From Ahaetulla prasina (taxonomy: Eukaryota; Chordata; Lepidosauria; Squamata; Colubridae), in the NCBI RefSeq assembly GCF_028640845.1, contig NC_080542.1:129912580-129976579 (forward strand): DNA of 64,000 bases. Reading direction: 5' to 3'. The position numbers and the translations under genes are program-made. This document shows, piece after piece, positions 10,141 to 20,523 of the stretch (its first letter is position 1; every line of letters begins with the position of its first letter). A model generated the notes under the pieces. The model saw nothing but the letters and a program-made list of their open reading frames with translations, made no database searches and was not told the origin of the DNA.

Positions 10141-11378
10141 ATTGTTACCAAGTTGATGAGCTGCTTTAAGTATAATTGCAATGGTGGAGAAGTTCAGGTT
10201 TTGTCAAAGAAAGCATTTCAGAAAAGTAAACCACTGCCAAGAGGTGTATACTGTATATGGATGTTTGTGTGAAATCCTCAGAATCTGAGATTACCTTCAA
10301 TGAGGTTTTTTTATTATTATTATTTATTTGATTTTTATTTGATTTTATTTGATTTTAAGCGACCTGCAATGGATCTTGAGCCAAACCTGTGCTGTTAACA
10401 TCTCGTTAACAGAAATGACTGAGCGGAATAATAAACTGCAACTCCAACAAATTAAGTCTAATGGTCTTTACCGAAAGAAACTGGCATTAACCAAAGAGAT
10501 CTGTTTTATGTTTTTAAAAAGAGAAGCAGGTTTACATATATAAAAGTAGCTTCCTAGCAAGAGGAGCTTGGACAGTTAACTAAAAGTAGACCTATACATA
10601 TTTGACTTCCCACCTTGGTTGCTAAGGGAGACTTTGCACTGAAGAATTTAATCCTTAACTTGCTGGCTCAGTTGGAGCCTCAGCTGCTGCTGTTTCAACA
10701 TGTGTCAGCCTCAAAATATTCTCTTCTGACTGGCAAGTCTCTTTGGGCTTTCAAGGGCGAGCATATGCCTATTCTTTCCCAGACAAGTTCTTTTTTAGGC
10801 AGTGGACATTCAGTCCTGCCAAGAATCTAGAAAGAGCTCCAATATCTAGGCTTGTTTGTTGGCTACCAAGAAGGCTGGAGAAATCTTGGAGCAGCTGTGT
10901 CTCCACTTCATACATTCCAGTCTTCTCCTGGGTCCTCACCCCTGTTTCCTTCAAAATTCTCTGCTCTCCTCCACCCATGTCTTCAGTCTTCTTTGGTTCA
11001 TCTCTCCACCCCTTCAGTACATCTGCCTGCACTCATCCATCACTCTTGTCTCCTTGGCTATCCGCCCACCACTTCCACTCACAATCCAAGATTCAGCCTT
11101 TCTCTCCTGTGATTATTAACACACAAGCTTGAGAACAAAGAGTCAGGGTTGAGTAAGAAAGCCTTGAAGAATATCTGTGTGTGGCCATGGACATGTCTAT
11201 TGTTTGTGTGAGTGGCTTTGAGTCAATATCTTTAACTTTCAGCCTTGAGAACCTCACAAATAATTCTTATGCAGAATCTCATGAAAACGTTTTAAGCTGT
11301 CTGTCAGTTTTCCAAGGAACCCTGACACTGTCATTGAAAAGCACGACTCACATATAAAAAGTAATAGTCACTAAGTAT
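10141..11378. other. no feature recognised
   Basis: Unique-looking sequence with a TTATT/ATTTG run at 10310-10360. The overlapping reading frames around 10740-11130 have Ser/Pro-rich composition and no domain signature. Confidence 0.5.
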
Positions 11379-11805
11379 ATTTTATTTATTTATTTATTAG
11401 ATTTATATTGCTGCCTATTCACCCATGGCGACTCAAGGCGGCTTACAGAATATAAAAAACACATTTAAAAAACAGTAAAACTCATAAAAAATCAATTAAA
11501 TTAATGTAATAAAATCACCTCTGGCCTGTCCCAGCGACATCCGATCACACAATCCATTTAATGAGCTCCATCCCGCTCTGGGTTCCCCAGGCCCACTGGC
11601 AGAACCAGGTCTTTAGTGCCTTCCAGAAGAGAATTAGGATGGGGCCGTTCTAATCCCTCAGGGAATGATGTTCCAGAGAGCCACCATGGAGAAGGCCGTT
11701 CTTCTGGGTCCCATCAGGTGTATCTCCCTTGGGAATGGGACCCACAACATTCCCTCCTTTCCCCTCTAATGTGGCAGGTAGATGTGGCCGGCAGGAGATT
11801 CTCAG
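11379..11805 (-). mobile_element. L2-like LINE 3' end fragment
   Basis: Begins with the (TTTA)n tail, then GATTTATATTGCTGCCTATTC and CGACTCAAGGCGGCTTACAG in the reverse sense of an L2 3' UTR. The same subfamily is on the plus strand at 42545-43240, which lets the coding end and UTR be matched (for example the TCTGGAAGGCACT and GGGTCCCAT blocks). 5' truncated. Confidence 0.7.
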
Positions 11806-11915
11806 GATGGGAAGCATTAGGTAAACCAGCAGCATATATTAGAATATCAAAGCTGAATCATGAACTCTCTATTCCTCCAGTGAATCAAATGTTTCCTGAT
11901 GAGAATCTTCTTTCT

Positions 11916-12060
11916 CAGATGTAGGCAACTATGGTCCCTTTATGACCTCAACTCCCAGAATTCCTGAGATTTCTGAAACTTCAACTCACAGAATTCCTGA
12001 GCCAGCATGCTGGGACCTGAAATCTACGGGTCTTAAAGGGGCCGTAGTTGCCCCCCACTG
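11916..12060. mobile_element. hAT-type MITE with perfect 8-bp duplication
   Basis: Ends are CAGATGTAGGCAACTA and TAGTTGCCCCCCACTG (inverted), and TTCTTTCT flanks both sides exactly (11908-11915, 12061-12068). An 8-bp duplication with CAG...CTG ends is typical of hAT elements. The interior has the CAACTCCCAGAATTCC motif in tandem. A related copy lies at 25651-25763. Confidence 0.8.
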
Positions 12061-13212
12061 TTCTTTCTGAGTCCATAAACCATTTCTTTCAAGTCTCCCC
12101 ATCCTTCCTACCACATCATTTAATCAGAAGCTGCATACAGCCTTTCCTTCTCTGGGTATTCTGGTTTTACAAATGGCTAATGAATATTATTTTGTGACTA
12201 GCATTTTTCCTTTTTTCAAAGTCCCCCAATTTTCTTCTTCCACAAAATAATCTGCTACCTGTTTTCTGTCTTTTCTAAATGTAGTTTAGAGGATTTTTAA
12301 ATCATTCATTCATTCATTCATTCATTCATTCATTCATTCATTCGCATTAATGAGAACAGCTAATAACCATTCCACCCAGTAGAAAATTGCAAACACTGAA
12401 AAAAACTCCAACTCTCTTCTTCAATGACCAGACAATAATAATTTGACCTCACTAGGAAAAAATATATCTGCTCTTTTTTTCCAGCGTAAGTCTTCCAGAC
12501 CAAAGCAATCTCTTTGGAATGAGAATGCTTTTGCCTTTTTCTTAAAGCTTTGAAGGATTCTCAGGCAGCATTACTGAAAACCCTCCATTTTGTTCTTACA
12601 TCATCCTCTGATCTACTGAAGATCCATGCCTGTCCTTCACTTTCTATTTATTTCTTTATTATTCTCTTCTCCTGCCTTTCCTCTGCAAACTCTTGATGGC
12701 ACATACAGGAATCTCTTTATCCGATCTTCCCAATGTCCCTGAGATCTAGTTTAGACCGGGAAGAGAGGCATTGCTGCAAATCCATTCTGTGAGAACTATG
12801 GCCAAGGGAGGGCTTGAATTTAGATAACAGTGATCCTATCCAGCACTTTAAAGCAACCTATTAAATGTAAAAACCTCTTCCAGCTTCCAGGTACAGATGT
12901 GACAAAAAGGGAATCTGACATCCAAAAAGCAAACCAAAACCAGAAATACACATTTGGGATGGAAATTCTGAAAGATTAAAAAGAATACCGTTGGTTTACA
13001 GGAACACCTTGAGTCCCTGTCCAGAAAAATGATTAAGAACATTGAAATTAGTTCTTATACTTTTGACTTGAAAAGAAGTAAACATGTTCCTCCTCCATTC
13101 ATATCATGCAAATCCTCTCACCATGGCAGCACTTTTGTGCTTCCAACACAGGAAAACATATCATGCAATAATATATTGTATTATATCTCTATTTAATTTA
13201 ATCTCTATTCTA
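12061..13212. other. unique sequence with an (ATTC)n microsatellite
   Basis: A pure CATT/ATTC repeat occupies 12303-12342. The rest shows no recognised element or gene. Confidence 0.55.
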
Positions 13213-13372
13213 TTTAAGCCTGACTAGGTGGCTCAGTGGCTAAGACACTGAGCTTGTTGATCAGAAAGGTCGGCAGATCGGTGGTTCGAATCCCTACTAC
13301 AGGTCTCCTGCATGAGCAGGAATTAGATGACCTCCAAGGTCTCTTCCGTTACTGTTATAATTTATAATAAAT
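13213..13372 (+). mobile_element. tRNA-derived SINE with a CR1-like 3' end
   Basis: The head has an A box (TGGCTCAGTGG, 13229-13239) and a B box (GGTTCGAATCC, near 13281), the internal RNA polymerase III promoter. The 3' half, CTCCTGCATGAGCAGG to GATGACCTCCAAGGTCTCTTCC, matches the CR1 3' UTR, so a CR1 LINE probably mobilised it. It ends in a TTATAATTTATAATAAAT tail. It is not a functional tRNA gene: the spacing and tail are wrong for a tRNA. Confidence 0.75.
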
Positions 13373-14459
13373 ATTTCCCAAGTTGCCGAAAGAATAAGAC
13401 AATGTTACACAACACATTTAACCAGATTAGCTTGTGACCTAGAAGATGTCTTTGCATGACATGCTAATCTTGGTTAGTGTTAGCTAATATGAGAAGGTAT
13501 AGAAGGAGTCCCAACATATTGTATAAACCCCGCCTTTTTTTTTTTTTTAGTTAGCTTTGGCTCAGTGTATTGTGCACACCCAGAAAATTAATTTGGTAAA
13601 GTTTTAGCCATAAACTCCTGAAAGTATAATTAAATTGAGGTTTTCATTTCTGATTACATCTGTGTTTTGGAAGTGAGTGCTATATTGCCACTGAACTGTG
13701 TTTAATGATAAGGCCAGCTCCCTAGGCATCACCTGACTTATACCGGCCAATTCAAACAAGATGATTTCCTTACACAGCTGGTTTCCTTACCAAGTTCCCT
13801 GCTTTGGGAAATAGTATGCAAGATGAAAACCTTTCAAATAAAAATCAGGTCACCAGATCAATTAATTCCTGACAAACACTTTCTACAACTCTCCTGTGTT
13901 CAAGAATTCTAAAAAAATACACAGACATATCGACTGACAGGGAGTAGGCTATGCGTTTCTGAAAACTACTTTTTCCTCATCCGAGTACAAACATCCTTCA
14001 CTGAGAAAGTGTTCAATCGTCAGATTAAACAGTCACATAGTCCTTTGTTCTCATTATATTTTAAAACTTCATATTCCCTGATTCTCCAAGGAATGGGATA
14101 TTCTCATTTTTTTTCTTTTGATAATCTTTAGCAGAACTCCTATTAGAAAGATTGCTCCATTCATTCATTTTTCACTGAAATCGTACTATGCAGCACTTGT
14201 TATGAAATGGTCTTGATTGTGCTTGGCCTGACAGGCAGAATCTTAACCTTTATGATGGGAATGATAATTATCATGGAGACCAAATAATGGCAAATCGGGT
14301 TCTTGTCAAGTTATATTCCTTACTAAAGATCCGTATGGACTTAGCAATTGCATAACAGAGCAAAAACCTCATATCATTATGACTATGATTTATTGCTCAG
14401 TAAGCCAGATGTTTAGAATGGATTTGGCATTTTTATGTACCTATTGAGTCCTTCCCAAG
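13373..14459. other. no feature recognised
   Basis: AT-rich unique-looking DNA. Confidence 0.5.
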
Positions 14460-15071
14460 GATCTGGACTAATGGTGATTTTTGTCAATGCTGATGGTATT
14501 CAAGTTTTGCTCTATATGTGGGATTGCACCCAAGAGACTAATTCTATTGGTATTATTTTTGCCACAGTTGTTCTACTTTCATTTGCAGATCTTTGTATTT
14601 TGTGATTTTCTGCCTTTTTTTTTTCTCTTCTTTTCTGCAGTCTCCGTGTACTGCAATGCCTACCATCCAGGCTTTTTTTGTTTTGTTTTGTTTTTTAATG
14701 ACAATTGATAACTTTGGGGTGTTATGTGGCAGGTCTTGTCTGTTTGAATTCTAGAATTCCGAAGAATTTTAGTGTCTTCATTTTTTATTACTTTGTCGAT
14801 TTTGTGGTCCTACCAGTTTTTACTTGAAGGCAAATGGTTTTTCTTGCAGATCTTCCAATGCACTATTCTTGCTACTTTGTCATTCCATTGTGCATTCAGG
14901 GTAATTTTTTGCAGCAGCGAACCAGGTGGTCCACTATTTGTTTTAACTTGTTTGCAAAGTGGCATTTACTGTCTGTTGCTGTCTTCTCAGTTATGCCTTT
15001 GTATGCTTTAATCCTTCTTCAATTTTCCTGTTCGGTCCTTCCAATACTTAGTAAGCAATCATGGTATGATG

Positions 15072-15810
15072 CAGGCATGTCCAAAGACTGACCCGGGGGC
15101 AAATTGCGGCTCAAGTTCAAATTTTGAGTGGCCCACATTGTCTTCTCCCCTCTGGCTCAGCCTGTCACTCATCTCCGCCAGCCAGCGTTTTTCCCTTCAC
15201 TACACAGCGGTTCCCGCAGCTGTCCCCTGTTGACTCCTGCTCCACAGCCACCCTGCTCTGCAGAGCATTTCAGCCATATTTTTCACCAGAAGATGGCAGT
15301 AGACCTGAGTTAGCACTCTCGCCATGTGACCCTTGTGAGCTTGTGTGCCCATCTCTAAAATGGTGACTGTAACTAAAAAAAGGAAAGTAGACGGCGAGGG
15401 CCACCGTTTCCAGGACAAGTGGAAATTGGAATTTTTTTTCACTGAAATACGAAAAGGAATTCAATATCTAGAGGCACTACCAGATGAAACATGCTAACCA
15501 CAACAAGCTAACTGGGAACGAATGCGGCGAAAAATGGAAGGAACTGGAAGCTGCTTTAATGGCAGCGCTTTTTCACAAGAACCCGTGAGTCAAATGAAAA
15601 TGCCACAACGGTGAGCTATGACTGCTATATAATGCAGTCGAGATCTCAGTATCACCCTTCACATTAGTGCAGTTAAGTTATTTGTTTAGCCTTTCATAAA
15701 ATAGTTCATTTGCATTTATGGTTCAAAGAATGTGAGGCTGAATGGTCAGCCCCCACACATTTTCACCTCAACAAATCTGGCCCTCCTTGCAAAAAGTTTG
15801 GACACCCCTG
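15072..15810 (+). mobile_element. hAT transposon, deleted copy
   Basis: Ends are CAGGCATGTCCAAAGAC and AAAGTTTGGACACCCCTG, inverted with two differences. The flanks GTATGATG and GTATAATA (15064-15071, 15811-15818) form an 8-bp duplication with two mismatches. The interior retains the start of a transposase frame (next entry) and then non-coding sequence, so it is a non-autonomous deletion derivative. It interrupts the R4-like LINE. Confidence 0.75.
15360..15497 (+). pseudogene. hAT transposase N-terminal fragment
   Basis: An ATG opens 45 codons ending in TAA. The product begins MVTVTKKRKVDGEGHRFQDK, then WKLEFFFTEI. This Lys-Arg-rich start followed by a W..E.FF motif resembles the N-terminus of the vertebrate hAT family that includes the ZBED/GTF2IRD2-like transposases. 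The zinc-finger and catalytic parts are gone. Confidence 0.5.
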
Positions 15811-16315
15811 GTATAATAACTTTAGTGTATCTTCACAGTCTTGCAGATATTCTTCAACTGTTTGGTGTATTTGCAACGTTCTTTGGTAAGTAGATTCTAT
15901 CAACACTGCTGCATGAATAATGATTCATTGTCATTATTTTTTTTTTTTTGGTCTTCCTGACCAAGGCTTTTAGTTCTGCTTGAGTCCAGTCCACTGTTCC
16001 AGCTGTGTATCTAATCACTGAAACTGCCCATGTGTTAATTGCCTGGATGGTATTTCTTTCACTGAATCTGGACTTTTAAGATCTTCTCACTTGCATAATG
16101 TATTCACTTCTAACCTTCTTCTTGACTTCAGTGTGCTTGATGCTGTCAGCTTGAAGGATGCTCAAGTATTTGCAGTGAATTCATTCAGGCTCTTATTATG
16201 AAATTCTTATTTCTTATTATGAAATTCTTATTTCATACGGCATCATGATTCTTTCAGTATTTCACTATTTTTCCTCTGATAATGGTAAGGGTGGCACATT
16301 TGACCAGTCCAAAAT

Positions 16316-16513
16316 CAAGTGGTGCAATTCAGCCAGTTCTGTCCAGGGTGTATGAACCAGTAGCAGCAACTGTGGGAGGCTCCGCCCACCTGTCCCGATG
16401 TCATTTTATACGCTCTGCACATGCGCAAAATGCTATGTGCATGCGTGTAGGTCTCTCTCTACATGCTCTCACATTTGCAAACCGGTAGCAAAGGTAAGTG
16501 AATACCACCCCTG
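16316..16513. mobile_element. hAT-type MITE of the CAGTGGTG(G)ATTCA family
   Basis: Starts CAAGTGGTGCAATTCAGCC and ends GTGAATACCACCCCTG. The inside has the family's ACCAGTAGCA and AACCGGTAGCA motifs. Flanks TCCAAAAT and CCAAAAAT form an imperfect duplication. Related copies are at 24053, 27505, 30686, 31854 and 56210. Confidence 0.6.
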
Positions 16514-16814
16514 CCAAAAATTTTGGAGGGTTTTAATTATTGATGTGGCAGTGGCACCGAGAGTACCGCCCAGCAGGAGCCCGCTGCTGGCCCACTTCTT
16601 CTGCGACCACTTGCTGCCATTCGCACACATTGCCCCAGCCACAGAAGAAAGTGAGGCAGGTGTTGGGGTGTGCGAGGCCTGGTAAGGGCCTGCGAGGGCA
16701 GCTCCACCACCACCCCCTCCCCACCCTAGCTTATTTTTTACCTGTGTGCCTCACCCCACATCCTGCACCCCAGGGAAGGCAGAGTTTTAATTAGGTCTAA
16801 TTTTGTGTGTGGGG
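16514..16814. other. no feature recognised; locally GC-rich
   Basis: A 250-bp GC-rich stretch with CACC-rich runs and no recognised coding similarity. Confidence 0.4.
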
Positions 16815-17222
16815 CTTAATTTATTTATTTTATTTTATTTATTTATTTATTATTTTAATTTCTATACCACCCTTCTCCCAAAGGACTCAGGGCGGTTTAC
16901 AGCCAAAATTAAAACAACAAATACAAAAGTTAAAACAAATTTAAAAGACAAATATTCAAATTTGGCTAAGAACTATAAAAATCCACTAAAAACCCCAATT
17001 TAAAAACCATTGGGCCAGAAACGTTTTCAGCTCGCGTCAAAAGGTCCGGAGATCAGGGAGTTGGCGGATCCCTGGTGGTAGCTCGTTCCAGAGGGTTGGA
17101 GTCCCCACAGAGAAGGCCCTCCCCCTGGAGGTCGCCAGCCGACATTGTCTGGCCGACGGCACCCTGAGGAGACTCTCCCTATGGGAGCGCACTGGTCGAT
17201 GGGAGGCCACCAGTAGCAACAT
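16815..17222 (-). mobile_element. L2-like LINE 3' end fragment
   Basis: T-rich (TTTA)n tail at 16815-16850, then CCTTCTCCCAAAGGACTCAG and GGCGGTTTACAGCC. The upstream part encodes, on the minus strand, SHRPVRSHRESLLRVPSARQ, matching the C-terminus of the 1105-4138 copy. Same subfamily, 5' truncated at about 17222. Confidence 0.8.
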
Positions 17223-17280
17223 GTGCTCAAAAATATGATAGGGCTTCTTTTCAAGGTGGGTTGTCTTTTTGGAGAAATAC

Positions 17281-17285
17281 AGTAT

Positions 17286-17317
<32 letters not shown>

Positions 17318-17995
17318 TTTTATTTTATTTTATTCATTAAACATGAAACTCAGTTCAATCAACATTTAAAGATATATCATAAATACTATTGACTGGTGCT
17401 AATGGCTGATATGGATTGCTGTCAGCCTACTAAGTATCAATCAAGTATCTTCTTAAAATATATGATGTTCCAAGTAGTGCAGTTTTTTTCAGTTCCACTG
17501 GTGTTATTGAAGGAAGCTGCAATTTCTTGATGTGTTTTGTAAAATTCTTGGACATGGCACCAAATGATAATGGGTATCACGGTTACATATTTCTTCCAAG
17601 GCCTTACTTATAGTTTTGATGGCCAGGTTTCAATATTTCATGATTTTTTCCAGTTCTTTTTCTTCGACTCTAGCATCTCCTAGTACAGCGATATCAATAA
17701 ACTGTATGCTTTGGCCCTCGACAACCATGATATCTGGCATATTGTGTTCCAATTGACAATCCATCTGTATTCAAAAGTTCCACAAGAACTTCACCTTTTC
17801 ATTTTTGGTGACTTTTTCCACTTTGTGCTTCCGTGATTTTTTTGGATACAGGTAAGTCATATTTTTTACATAATGACCAGTGGATTAATTTAGCAACTCG
17901 GTCGTGTTTAGCTTTCTAATCAGTTTGTGCAATTTTGCTGTATTCACATATTAAATGTGAAACAGTTTTGACTTTGTTGATGCATAGTCGGCAGA
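17281..17995 (-). mobile_element. R4/Dong-like LINE fragment with restriction-like endonuclease motif
   Basis: Begins with an (ACT)n run and TTTTA tail (17286-17335) and the 3' UTR motif ATTCATTAAACATGAAACTC. Minus-strand translation near 17650-17745 gives EHNMPDIMVVEGQSI, QFIDIAVLGDARVEEKELEK and IMK. This is the PD-D-type restriction-like endonuclease of R2/R4-type LINEs, so the domain assignment is good even though the flanking frames are broken. Confidence 0.65.
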
Positions 17996-17997
17996 TT

Positions 17998-18145
17998 ATT
18001 ATTATTATTATCTTTATTCATTAAACATGAAACTCAGTCAACTGAACATTCAAAAAGACATCACAAATACCATTGACTGGTGCTGTTGGTGATACGGGTT
18101 GCTGCCAGCGTCCTAGGTATCAACCAAGTACTTTCTTAAGATGTA
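17998..18145 (-). mobile_element. R4/Dong-like LINE 3' end, short copy
   Basis: TTATTATTATTATCTTTATTCATTAAACATGAAACTC repeats the 3' UTR of the preceding copy after an (ATT)n tail. It is 5' truncated after about 150 bp. Confidence 0.6.
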
Positions 18146-18766
18146 AATATTATTATTATTGTTGTTGTTGTTGTTGTTGTTATTGTTATTATTATTATTT
18201 ACACAAAATGACAGTATATACAACAAATGAGATAACTATGCTGGATTTTGTATCACAGATCACTAGTCGAACATTCCCCAAGCGTTTAGGACTGCGTGAT
18301 GGATCGGCGAATAATAATAATAATAATGATGATGATGATGATGATGATGATGACGATGACAGTATACACAGCAAATGAGATAACTATGCTGGATTTTGTA
18401 TCACAGATCACTAGTCGAATGCTTCCCAAGTGTGATGTATCGGCAAATTATGCAAGCAGATCCCAATAAGGTGGCCTTCTGCAACTGACCAATGGTGATC
18501 TTGTTAGCGCCAATTGCTTTTAAGTGCTTGCCTAGGTCTTTAGGCATAGCTCCCAGTGTGCCGAGTACCACTGGAACCACCTGCACTGGTTTAAGCCAGA
18601 GTCTCTGCAATTCGATTCTCAAATCTTGATATCTGGTGACTTTTTCAAGTTGTTTCTCATCGATTCTGCTGTCACCAGGTATAGCAATTATTATTATTAT
18701 TATTATTGTTATTCTTATTGTTATTTACACAAAATGACAGTATACATAGCAAACGAGATAACTGTG

Positions 18767-18807
<41 letters not shown>

Positions 18808-18830
18808 ATTGTCACTTAACCCAAACAGAG
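18146..18830 (-). mobile_element. cluster of R4-like LINE 3' ends with triplet microsatellites
   Basis: The 3' end TTTACACAAAATGACAGTAT, then AGATAACTATGCTGGATT, occurs at about 18196, 18355 and 18722, each time beside an ATT/GTT, AAT/GAT or ATT tract. The 18401-18622 minus-strand frame encodes VVPVVLGTLGAMPKDLG and KATLLGSACI, the C-terminal domain of R4-type LINEs. Three truncated copies of one subfamily thus lie within 600 bp. Tract purity (GAT, 18327-18353 and 18769-18803) is high. Confidence 0.6.
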
Positions 18831-19890
18831 TGAAATATCTTCTGCTTCACTAATAAATGCTCTGGGGACGTTAAAAAAAAAGCATACACAGTACAAGTAC
18901 AATGCCTGCATCTCTAATGTATTCTGATACACAATGATCTTTTCATGCAGGTTGATTGTAGCTGACTATAAACAATGCTGTTTTTTGAGTTATCAAGTCA
19001 GTTTTAATGTATCCTTCACCACAATGCTCCCCAACCTCTGGCTTATCTGAGGAGAGAGTAATTGAGAGAGTGTGCTGTATCAGCAAGCATGGCTCTCTTT
19101 AAAAGAAATTTAAATTGACCTCATTACTTTCACATCATTGGATTCAGTTCTTTGTTGGTCGGTTTTTGAGATTTTTTTTTCCTTTGTTTTTTGTGGATGT
19201 TTTTTTGTAAAGATGTCATCATCACACTTTGTATGGCTTCATATTGAGATGCCAGAAGTTCATGGATCAGATTATTAAAATAAGTTGAAGAACAAGGCAG
19301 AAAGAAGGATGAACCTGGGTTGCTATTGGCTATTTTCCTCTTTTTTCAAAAAAGGATTCCAGAGGGATTGGCCAAACACATTGAAGAATCATGCGTAGAA
19401 AGTTGGCCCTATTAAGAAGAAATGTAATTGACAAAATATTATTGAAGTCATGTGACATTCTGGGTGATCTCCACTAAACATGATTCCTTTTTGGAAGCTC
19501 AGAGACTATGCATGCAGAAGAATCCAAGAGCAGTTTTTATAATCTCAATTTTAGTGGGTTTTTGAGAAGTAGTCTGATTTAGAAATAGAGATAGACTAGT
19601 AGTCTAAGGCAGCTTTCTGTATTAAATGAAAAAGAAATATAAACAAATTGGAATTTACCCATTGGAAGTCTCAGCAAAACCTAAAGAGGAAAATATATCT
19701 CTAATGCTCATGGGTCATAGATTAGAGTAGTGATGAATTTTGCACATCACATTTAGAATTTAAAGGCAAAAATGAATAGAGTGCAGGTCTTAGAAAGAGA
19801 TCATCTTTACTACTCGATGGCTTGCACAAATCATTGTGGGAAACAAGTCCAATGACTGTATTTATGGTTATATGTGTGGTCTGCAAGCAG
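18831..19890. other. no feature recognised
   Basis: AT-rich unique-looking DNA. Confidence 0.5.
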
Positions 19891-19894
19891 CCTG

Positions 19895-20519
19895 TGGAGC
19901 TGGCAATGGAGTCAGACAGCGATGGGGCTGAGGTGCAGACTCCAGAGCCTCCAGAGACTGATAGTAGTGAGTGAGAGGAACAGGAGGAACCTGTTATTAA
20001 TGCATGCATGAGAAGAGCTGCCAGAAGGCAGGAGCAGCTCAGGCAAAGAGGACGACTCGGGAGTAGGGGCAAGAGTAGGTAAAATGAGGACCCAGATTGT
20101 TGGGGGGGCAATAAGTTGACTTTGTAAATATACAAATAGAATGAGACTATTGCCTTATACACTGTAAGCCGCCCTGAGTCTTCAGAGAAGGGCGGGATAT
20201 AAATGTAAACAAACAAACAAACAAACAAAAAACAGACCAGCAATGGTTTTTGGGCTTTGCCAGAAAACAACATTGATAGCTTCTTCTTCTTGCATTTATT
20301 TTTGTATCTGTGTCTTCTGAATGTTTGCCAAGAAAGGTCTTTGGCAGTTTGCCTAATTGGACCAAAGTTGGTGATAGGACTGAGGAATTTCTGTTGGGAG
20401 AAATTTGCTTTAATTTAGTTGAACTACGCTGGGAATGAAGTAATTCTCAGCTGTTCGAATAAAGTTTGTTTTTTCACTGACTGAGTTTCCTACTACCTAC
20501 TTGGGCCTGGGTCACAACA
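19895..20519 (+). mobile_element. possible LTR-retrotransposon 3' remnant
   Basis: A frame near 19900-20085 reads MESDSDGAEVQTPEPPETDS and later INACMRRAARRQEQLRQRG, an acidic stretch followed by a basic C-terminus ending at TAG. Downstream are AATAAA (20459) and a segment ending GGGTCACAACA (near 20519), as at an LTR end after its polyadenylation signal. The middle is occupied by a SINE tail. No matching TG start or second LTR was found, so the class is tentative. Confidence 0.3.
20075..20228 (+). mobile_element. 3' half of a tRNA-derived SINE with L2-like end
   Basis: GGTAAAATGAGGACCCAGATTG and GTAAGCCGCCCTGAGTCTTC match the fuller SINE at 23763-24032. Ends in an (AAAC)n tail. Confidence 0.65.
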
Positions 20520-20523
20520 ATAT

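Larger units (their letters stand above)
14460..16280 (-). mobile_element. R4/Dong-like LINE remnant, split by a hAT element
   Basis: On the minus strand the decayed frame reads INTWAVSVIRYTAGTVDW and then TQAELKALVRKT (plus-strand 15950-16040), followed by SVDRIYLPKNVAN, the region after the reverse transcriptase in R4-type LINEs. Further down comes a segment related to the restriction-like endonuclease N-terminus (DHK...KVIKNEDTKIL in shifted frames near 14750-14830). R4/Dong elements insert with a restriction-like rather than AP endonuclease. The copy is full of stops. A hAT element sits inside it at 15072-15810. Clade is inferred from motifs. Confidence 0.6.

Noticed and set aside
9118..10169. 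Several overlapping frames of 60-158 codons rich in Arg, Pro and Gly
   Set aside because: They arise from the 239-bp palindromic CpG-rich array, occur on both strands and repeat with its period.
11616..11924. 102-codon frame as a gene
   Set aside because: It is antisense to the L2-like 3' end and runs into a MITE.
13213..13372. Functional tRNA gene
   Set aside because: A and B boxes are present, but the sequence continues into a CR1-like tail and lacks a folded acceptor stem; it is a SINE.
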